This document shows positions 59,301 to 64,000 of a stretch of 64,000 nucleotides of DNA, one piece after another. Under the pieces are notes generated by a model that saw only the letters and a list, made by a program, of their open reading frames with translations, had not been told where the DNA came from and made no database searches. Both the position numbers and the translations under genes were made by a program. Numbering within the stretch: the first letter of the stretch is position 1; each line of letters starts with the position of its first letter. This DNA comes from DASYAE01 sp036501535 (GTDB lineage Bacteria > Actinomycetota > Actinomycetes > Streptomycetales > Catenulisporaceae): positions 62,001 to 126,000 of the forward strand of contig DASYAE010000237.1 in NCBI GenBank assembly GCA_036501535.1, in the 5' to 3' direction.

Positions 59301-61359
59301 CTACCTGTGGGAGCTCACCGGGCTGACCGGCCAGACTACCGGCGGCCTGAACACCACCACCCTGAACGACACCAACCCCACCGCCACGCTGACCTACACC
59401 GCGACCGAGATCTCCGGCGACTGGAGCACCACGCCGCTGGCCACCTTCCAGGCCACCGACGTGAACGGCGATCCCGGCCTGACCACCGTCGACGGTTCCG
59501 GCCAGGTCCGGTCCTACGCCTGGAACGACAGCGTCCTGACCCAGGTCAACGCGGACACCGACGCGCAGAGCCTGATCACCGCCGACCACACGTATCTGCT
59601 CGACGACCAGACCAGCGGCGCCGTCTCCACGGCCGCCGACCAGCCCGGCGCCGGCGACACCGCGGCGAACCTGACCGGCAACTCCGGCACCACCTGGAAC
59701 AGCGGCGACCTGTTCAGCCCCGACGTCCAGTTCAACGGCACCAGCGGATTCCTCGTGAGCCCCTCCGGGGCGGACGACTTCACGCCGAACGCCAGCTACA
59801 GCATCTCGGCCTGGGTCGACCCGTCGGCGCTGGGCGGCACCGTGTTCTCGCAGAACGGCAACAGCGACTCCACGGTCAAGGTGTACTCCACCCCCGGCGG
59901 CGCCTGGGTCGTCGCCATCAACAACAGCGGCACCAACAGCAACAGCTACGTCAACACCACCGGGGGCACCGCCAAGGCCGGCGTCTGGACCGACCTGACG
60001 CTCACCTTCGACACCGGCAACGGCTCGGACATCGCCAAGCTCTACGCCAACGGCGTCGAGATCGCCGTCCTCGAAGACACCTCCCCGCCCACCCCGGCGG
60101 GCAGGTTCCTGCTCGGTGCCGATCAGGCCGGCGGCGTCGCGTCCGGCTTCCTCGCAGGACAGCTGGCCGACGTCCAGGTCTGGGACAGCCTGGCCGTCCC
60201 GGCCCAGGCCACCACGGCCAACAGCGTGTACGTACCCGTCAACCCGGTGCGCATCATGGACACCCGCAACACTGCTCTCGACGACGGCACCGCCGGCCCG
60301 GTCGCAGCCAGCAGCACCACCTCGCTCCGGATCGACGGCAACACGACCAACAGTGCCGACCTGCCCGCGAGCGGCATCACCGCCGTCGCCGTGTCCGTCA
60401 CCGTCACCGGGCAGACCGAGAGCGGATTCCTCACCGTCTACCCGGGCGACACCCCGCCCCCGGTCACCTCCAACCTCAACTTCGCCCCGAACGCCGACAC
60501 GTACACCAACAACACCATCGTCCCGGTCGGGGCCAACGGCGCGATCGACATCTACAACGGCTCCCCGGGCACGATGCAGCTCATCGTCGATCTGACCGGA
60601 TACTTCACCACGAACACCGCGGCGACCAACGCGAGCACCTACACCCCGCTCGCCAGCCCCGCCCGCATCGTCTCGAAGGCCTCCATTGGAGCGATGACAT
60701 CCGTCAGCGAGACCGCCGCCGGCATCACCGCCGACGGAGCGGTGCTGCCCACCAGCGGCATCACCGCCATCGCGGTCAACCTGACGGCCATCAACGCCGC
60801 GAACCAGACCGGGTTCATGAGCGGGTACGCCGACGGCGCCGCGTCACCGGCCAACGGAATCAGTAACCTGAGCTATCACGCCGACGCCGACCAGGCCGGC
60901 ACGATCCTGATCCCGGTCGGGGCCGACGGGAAATTCGACATCTACAACAACTCCGCGTCCGGCATCACCTTCGACGTGGACCTGAGCGGGTACTTCACCG
61001 CCGGAACCGGCGGACAGTACTACCACCCGCTCGACAGCACCCGCATCGTCGACACCCGCCAGACCAAGGCCCTCGGCGCGGTCAGCTCGCTGAACATCGC
61101 CGTCCCGACCGACGTCCTGGCGGACGACCCGACCCTGGTCGTCAACCTCACCGCGACCATCTGCGCCGCGGGCGGCTACCTCACCGCCTACCCGGCGGCC
61201 GACGCTCTCCCCGGAGCCAGCAGCCTGAACTTCGGCGCCGGCCAGACCGTCCCCAACCTCGTCCTGATCGGCACGCAGAACAACAACTCCTTCGACGTCT
61301 ACAACAGCTCCACCGGCACCGTCGACATCGTCGCCGACACCAACGGCTACTTCGGATAA
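56335..61359 (+). CDS. Large secreted multidomain surface protein (DNRLRE-, FG-GAP-, LamG-like)
   Basis: The protein has 1674 aa from ATG 56335; ATG 56368 is an alternative closer to the hydrophobic core. Signal peptide about 1-40. Order: an N-terminal region, a DNRLRE-like beta domain (about 335-520), Ig-like strands, an FG-GAP-like part starting DLTGDGVPDLLTVGNGT (about 765-1090), a LamG-like jelly roll (about 1120-1290), and three tandem ~120-residue units (1300-1674) each with an R-I-M-D-T-R or R-I-V-type start and a DLTGYF, DLSGYF or TNGYF end. It is likely cell-wall associated. Divergent pairing with the RHS gene suggests a joint surface structure. Confidence 0.85.
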   Translation: MPRTTPRSRAGMSRAVSILGAGALALGLVTAAPVVATAAPARQQTAAAAAAGGNSAAKTYQTPEQASAQAVRTGKAVPVTGSTTATSTLTAQPDGSFTLSESAAPVRAKVGGAWKNLSAQLVENHDGTYSPAVSTDPLTLSGGGTAPLATMVDGSYSLALTAPMSLPRPEISGDSATYPNVLPGVNLTVTAHTSGGFSEVLEIENAAAAANPALKTLAFATRAKGLTLKAGQDGTIAALASDGATVFSAPAPDMWDSAGAGAGTSAAAKSADATKAGRAGTGEPLVSTDAAPGAAAHTAPLGVSVTGDHITLAPNLGLLTGAPGTGVAYPEFIDPTWDPAGSAASSWAYVSSDFSGQEYYDTSNYLQMGTNPDTGGTSYTYYTLPVPSQIYGATINSATLYVPEAWSKSCTATPVQLWQTGTISKSTTYGNRPGWTKELGSDDVAYNWWSGGQIGAGTDECPGGANDVAFNPSDASALTSLVGTAAADSWGNITFGLQDTGGGWMQFSDPATGSGDSGANSTMTINYANQPSAPKLSTSPVANCATGTSILGNGTVTLDASVYDKDGDSTGSLNANYTVYAAGTTADNIKTATLSAGSNTTAELQIAASTLQSAVSKYGSDDEVKVTFAVNVSDGLPGVPASTTSTCSFTYSTAVPGEPNIADSAGNSGCDTLAYTVGTSAGFTLEPNGTSTASTEPTSYTYQLNGGNPVTVSTNSAAKYDAGITVTPTRRTNILSFNAVAAGGNIGQANYCTINAAAPASAVDQDLTGDGVPDLLTVGNGTAGTASGLWLAGGRGDGGRFDGTVDTSATDIAPQGPQDVGVPASWNGLNAITGQFTDSGFNDIEAYQPGTDDVYVLPGQGDGSATTSDEQNLTGVLTDTSLVSNDTNDPLQLADAYNASGDDEPYPDQIGVFDDPNTSVGTYLAYFADSDGFNSFDAGNYEGLPYELTDTTPDGTMDWNDWTISTDNDTRAGTTYTDMYLWNQSTGALYLWELTGLTGQTTGGLNTTTLNDTNPTATLTYTATEISGDWSTTPLATFQATDVNGDPGLTTVDGSGQVRSYAWNDSVLTQVNADTDAQSLITADHTYLLDDQTSGAVSTAADQPGAGDTAANLTGNSGTTWNSGDLFSPDVQFNGTSGFLVSPSGADDFTPNASYSISAWVDPSALGGTVFSQNGNSDSTVKVYSTPGGAWVVAINNSGTNSNSYVNTTGGTAKAGVWTDLTLTFDTGNGSDIAKLYANGVEIAVLEDTSPPTPAGRFLLGADQAGGVASGFLAGQLADVQVWDSLAVPAQATTANSVYVPVNPVRIMDTRNTALDDGTAGPVAASSTTSLRIDGNTTNSADLPASGITAVAVSVTVTGQTESGFLTVYPGDTPPPVTSNLNFAPNADTYTNNTIVPVGANGAIDIYNGSPGTMQLIVDLTGYFTTNTAATNASTYTPLASPARIVSKASIGAMTSVSETAAGITADGAVLPTSGITAIAVNLTAINAANQTGFMSGYADGAASPANGISNLSYHADADQAGTILIPVGADGKFDIYNNSASGITFDVDLSGYFTAGTGGQYYHPLDSTRIVDTRQTKALGAVSSLNIAVPTDVLADDPTLVVNLTATICAAGGYLTAYPAADALPGASSLNFGAGQTVPNLVLIGTQNNNSFDVYNSSTGTVDIVADTNGYFG

Positions 61360-61381
61360 GCCGGGCCGCACAGCACCAAGA

Positions 61382-61421
61382 GGCCGGGCCGGGCTCCTCC
61401 TGCGAGGAGCCCGGCCCGGCC
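61382..61421. terminator. Perfect 18-bp-stem hairpin terminator
   Basis: GGCCGGGCCGGGCTCCTC (61382-61399), loop CTGC, and its exact complement (61404-61421). It lies between the convergent genes ending at 61359 and 61446, so it can stop transcription from both sides. No T-tract follows, as usual in actinobacteria. Confidence 0.9.
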
Positions 61422-61445
61422 GCTTCCTTATATACGTCCCGCGCC

Positions 61446-62273
61446 TCAGCCGCGGGACGCGGCGCGCAGCTTCCGAGCGACGCTCTCCCACGACTTCGCG
61501 TAGAGAGCGGCCAACTGCGTCACCGAGTCGACGCAGTGCGGGGGAACGGCGGAGACGAACGTTTCCAAGTCCTCTGCCATCGGTGCGCCCGCCATCAACC
61601 TACGCAGCAGGCTGCGACCCGAGTCGCTGAGCCTGAGGGACGGATCGCGCGAGAGCGACTCGATGGCCGCCCGCGCGTCGTGTGCCCGCGAGTCCTCCAG
61701 CGCCCCGCGCGCCGTCTCGCCGCCACCGGATCCGCCGGCCGGGTCGGCGCGGGGCATCGTCCGGCGGCGGCCGTCCCGGCCGAGCCGCGACCCGGACTGA
61801 GGAATTTCCACACTTGCGCCCCGCCGCACCGCCCCCACCGTCTTGGGCGAGAGTCCCGTGGTCGTGGCCACGGATCGATCCGACCAGTCGGGGTGGGTCT
61901 TGAGGATGCGCAGCGCGGCCGCCCTGCGGTCCCGCAGCGAGAGCGGCAGCCCGTGCGCGACGTTCGCCGCGACGGCGTGGACGAATACGTCCTCGTCGTC
62001 TCCGTCGAGGTAGGTCACCTCGATCTCGACATCGCCCCTGAGCAGCGCAGCGCGGTACCGGTGCATGCCGTCGACGACCCGCATCGTGTGCCGGTGCACG
62101 AGGATCGGCGGCAGGCGGGCCGTGGCGCCGGCGAGTATGCGGACGTGTTCGTGCACTTCGCCGTCGAGTCGCGGGGAGTCGGCCGGCCTGAGCCGGAGCA
62201 GCGGCACCCGCTCGACATCGCGGGGTTCGCGCTGCGCGCCGACCGTATCGAAGACTGCCGTTGCCGTGAGCAC
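61446..62273 (-). CDS. StrR-like ParB-domain transcriptional regulator
   Basis: The protein has 275 aa from GTG 62273, which follows AGGGAG; the open frame runs further upstream without a site. The ParB-like N-terminal domain (RLRPADSPRLDGEVHEHVRI, PPILVHRHTMRVVDGMHRYR, VAANVAHGLPLSLRDRRAAA) and HTH (WSDRSVATTTGLSPKTVGAV) match the StrR/NovG type of pathway-specific activators. It is divergent from a SARP gene. Its targets are probably in the nearby cluster; binding sites cannot be told. Confidence 0.87.
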   Translation of the reverse strand: MLTATAVFDTVGAQREPRDVERVPLLRLRPADSPRLDGEVHEHVRILAGATARLPPILVHRHTMRVVDGMHRYRAALLRGDVEIEVTYLDGDDEDVFVHAVAANVAHGLPLSLRDRRAAALRILKTHPDWSDRSVATTTGLSPKTVGAVRRGASVEIPQSGSRLGRDGRRRTMPRADPAGGSGGGETARGALEDSRAHDARAAIESLSRDPSLRLSDSGRSLLRRLMAGAPMAEDLETFVSAVPPHCVDSVTQLAALYAKSWESVARKLRAASRG

Positions 62274-62398
62274 TGTCGACTCCCTGTTCGGGAAGCACGT
62301 CGGGAACCTCGGACCCGAGCGTGGTGGCGCGGCGACGTCAGGCCCCCTGCGCACCAGACGTCACTTGCCGCTCAGATGATCGAGATTGTCTAAGCTGA

Positions 62399-62417
62399 TC
62401 GTTGAAACCTCGTTGAA
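62399..62417 (+). promoter_or_regulatory. 11-bp-phased direct repeat, SARP-box-like
   Basis: TCGTTGAA at 62399-62406 and again at 62410-62417 gives an exact repeat every 11 bases with a 3-base gap. SARPs bind heptamer direct repeats with this phasing. It lies 43 bases before the SARP start, so autoregulation or control by another SARP is possible. Confidence 0.6.
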
Positions 62418-62422
62418 CATGC

Positions 62423-62450
62423 GTGACAGGTGACAGGTGACAGGTGACAG
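62423..62450 (+). repeat. Four tandem GTGACAG heptamers
   Basis: GTGACAG is repeated four times without gaps, ending ten bases before the SARP start codon and touching its GGGGG-type ribosome-binding site. Seven-base units can gain or lose copies by slippage, which would shift spacing in the leader. It could also be a protein-binding array. Confidence 0.85.
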
Positions 62451-62459
62451 GGGGCGGGG

Positions 62460-64000
62460 ATGCCACAGGCCGGGGTGTCGTTCGGTCTGCTCGGGCCCTT
62501 GCGGATCGAGGTCGACGGCGCGGCGGTCGACATCCGGTCGGCGCAGAGCCGGGTGCTGCTCGGCGCGCTGCTCTGCCGCCCGAACAGTGTCGTCAGCACG
62601 GACGAGCTCATCGACCTGGTGTGGGACTCCAGGCCTCCGACCGGGGCCCCGACCACGCTGCGCAGCCACGTGATGCGGCTACGTCGCGCTCTCGGCCCGG
62701 CCGGGGGCCGGATCGAGACGGCCGCGACGGGGTACCGCATCCGGGTCGACCCGGTGACAGAGCTCGACTGGACGCTCTTCATGACGCGCTGTGAGGCCGC
62801 GCGCAACGCCGAGCAGTCCGGCAACTGGGCCGATGCGGCGCAGGCGGCCGCCGAGGCGCTGCTGCTGTGGCGCGGGAATCCGCTTCCCGACGTGTCCTCG
62901 GCGCGGCTTCAGCGGGACGAGCGGCCCTTCTGGACGGAGGCGCACGCCGCGGTCAGCGAACTGCTGGCCCGCGCCAACCTGGCACAAGGGCAGGCCGGCC
63001 CGGCGATCGCGACCCTGCTCGGCATCGTGGCACAGCACCCGCACCGGGAACAGGCCCATGCTCTGCTCATGTCGGCGCTGGCGGCCGAGGGCCGTCGCGC
63101 CGAGGCGCTCGAGGTGTATCGCAGCCTGCGTACGATGCTCGTGCGCGATCTCGGGATCGAACCCGGTGCGGAACTCAAGGCGCTGCAAGCGCGGATCCTG
63201 GCCGGCGACGACACCGACACCGACGAAGCCGGCGCCGCCGACGCCGCCGAGATCCCGGCGCGCACCGCGTCCTGGCCGAAACCGCAGACCCTGCCGCAGG
63301 ACGCGGCCGACTTCACGGGTCGCCGGGATGCGGTCAAGCGCATCCTCGACGTGCTGATCGCCAGGGACCGGCCGGGTACCTCGCAGGTCGTCGTCATCGA
63401 CGGGATGGGCGGTGTGGGCAAGTCGGCGCTGGCGGTCCACGCCGCGCACCGCACTTCCGACCGGTTCCGCGACGGCCAGCTGTTCGCGGACCTGCGGGGC
63501 ACTTCCGCCACGCCCGCCGAGCCGGGCACGGTGCTCGGCTCGTTCCTGTACCTGCTCGGCGTGCCGGCCGCCGAGCTGCCCGCGGCGGACTCGGACCGCT
63601 CGGCGCTCTTCCGGAGCATACTGGCCGATCGCCGGGTGCTGATACTGCTCGACGACGCGCTGGACACCGCGCAGGTCCTGCCGCTCATCCCCGCCTCCTC
63701 CCGCTGCGCCGTTCTCATCACCGTGCGGCACAGGCTGCTCGGCCTCGCCGGCAGCGAGAGGCTGACGCTCGAGGGCTTGACCCGCGAGGAGTCCCGCACG
63801 CTGCTGGACCTGATCGCCGGGGCCGAGAGGGCGCGCGCGGAGCCCGAAGCCGCCGACACGGTGCTCTCCGCATGCGCGGACCTGCCGCTGGCGGTCCGGG
63901 TGGCCGCCGGCCGCCTCGCGTCCCGGCCGCAGTGGCGGATGCAGGATCTCGCCGCCCGCTTCACCGCGGCCCGCCACCGGCTGGCCGAGCTCAGGTTCGG
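62460..64000 (+). CDS. SARP regulator with NB-ARC ATPase domain (3' end outside window)
   Basis: At least 513 residues, cut by the window end. ATG 62460 is chosen; GTG 62475 is an alternative. Residues 1-95 are the winged helix (GVSFGLLGPLRIEVDG), 100-250 the activation domain (up to VRDLGIEPGAELKALQARIL). NB-ARC follows with Walker A IDGMGGVGKSAL (about 315-326), Walker B RRVLILLDDALD and the GLxREESRTLL region. This is the AfsR/large SARP layout; TPRs are expected beyond the edge. It is likely a nucleotide-dependent activator of secondary metabolism. Confidence 0.93.
   Translation, partial: MPQAGVSFGLLGPLRIEVDGAAVDIRSAQSRVLLGALLCRPNSVVSTDELIDLVWDSRPPTGAPTTLRSHVMRLRRALGPAGGRIETAATGYRIRVDPVTELDWTLFMTRCEAARNAEQSGNWADAAQAAAEALLLWRGNPLPDVSSARLQRDERPFWTEAHAAVSELLARANLAQGQAGPAIATLLGIVAQHPHREQAHALLMSALAAEGRRAEALEVYRSLRTMLVRDLGIEPGAELKALQARILAGDDTDTDEAGAADAAEIPARTASWPKPQTLPQDAADFTGRRDAVKRILDVLIARDRPGTSQVVVIDGMGGVGKSALAVHAAHRTSDRFRDGQLFADLRGTSATPAEPGTVLGSFLYLLGVPAAELPAADSDRSALFRSILADRRVLILLDDALDTAQVLPLIPASSRCAVLITVRHRLLGLAGSERLTLEGLTREESRTLLDLIAGAERARAEPEAADTVLSACADLPLAVRVAAGRLASRPQWRMQDLAARFTAARHRLAELRF

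Noticed and set aside
57076..59589. Open frame of 837 codons antisense to the surface protein
   Set aside because: Gly/Val/Arg-rich shadow of a gene with recognisable domains; no start site or motif.
62423..62450. Short CRISPR-like array
   Set aside because: The repeats are seven bases, contiguous and without spacers; no cas gene is near.

Overview
The window is high-GC actinomycete DNA: compact operons with ATGA, GTGA and TGATG overlaps, many GTG starts, SARP regulators, a StrR-type ParB-like regulator, DrrAB-type export, and a few rare TTA codons. I cannot name the genus. Large RHS and DNRLRE-like surface proteins and a sedolisin would fit Streptomyces, Catenulispora, Actinospica or relatives.

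Region 1 (1-11.9 kb) is a probable ribosomal-peptide (RiPP) type locus that I do not recognise as a described system. The end of a small acidic protein with a precursor-like leader is followed by radical SAM 1, a TPR-like protein, two GT-B-like proteins and an unknown two-domain protein. The cassette then repeats as radical SAM 2, TPR-like protein and GT-B-like protein, followed by a P450 and a PPM-type methyltransferase. A third TPR-like paralogue, fused to an extra helical domain, converges on this operon.

Region 2 (12-35.3 kb) is a glycosylated natural-product cluster without modular PKS or NRPS genes. A 14-gene minus-strand operon (30446 down to 16463) encodes two carrier proteins, a KAS II-like synthase, a hydroxymandelate synthase-like dioxygenase, a phytanoyl-CoA dioxygenase-like oxygenase, a DUF3050 protein, E1 alpha and E1 beta of a 2-oxoacid dehydrogenase, an adenylate-forming ligase, a free-standing condensation domain, a KAS III-like enzyme, a thiolase-fold protein with Gln at the catalytic Cys position, an SGNH hydrolase and a P450. 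A divergent plus-strand operon (31054-35287) encodes a methyltransferase, a third carrier protein, a macrolide-type glycosyltransferase and an ABC exporter. A third unit (15105 down to 12969) has a UDP-glucuronate decarboxylase-like enzyme and a SARP. The promoter regions of the second and third units are inverted copies of one segment of about 400-450 bp. The copy in front of the decarboxylase still carries the 5' end of the methyltransferase gene.

Region 3 (35.3-43.8 kb) is a sugar-uptake locus: LacI repressor, a promoter with a palindromic operator, a binding-protein-dependent ABC importer, a GH99-like (WbsX) protein, a RhaM-like mutarotase and a secreted beta-helix protein.

Region 4 (43.8-61.4 kb) has a sedolisin lipoprotein divergent from a two-component system, a DEAD-box helicase, a 2272-aa RHS protein and a divergent 1674-aa surface protein that ends in a perfect hairpin terminator.

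Region 5 (61.4-64 kb) has a StrR-like regulator divergent from a SARP with an NB-ARC ATPase that runs off the window. The gap between them holds an 11-bp-phased direct repeat and four tandem heptamers.

I saw no tRNA, rRNA, CRISPR array or intact insertion sequence.
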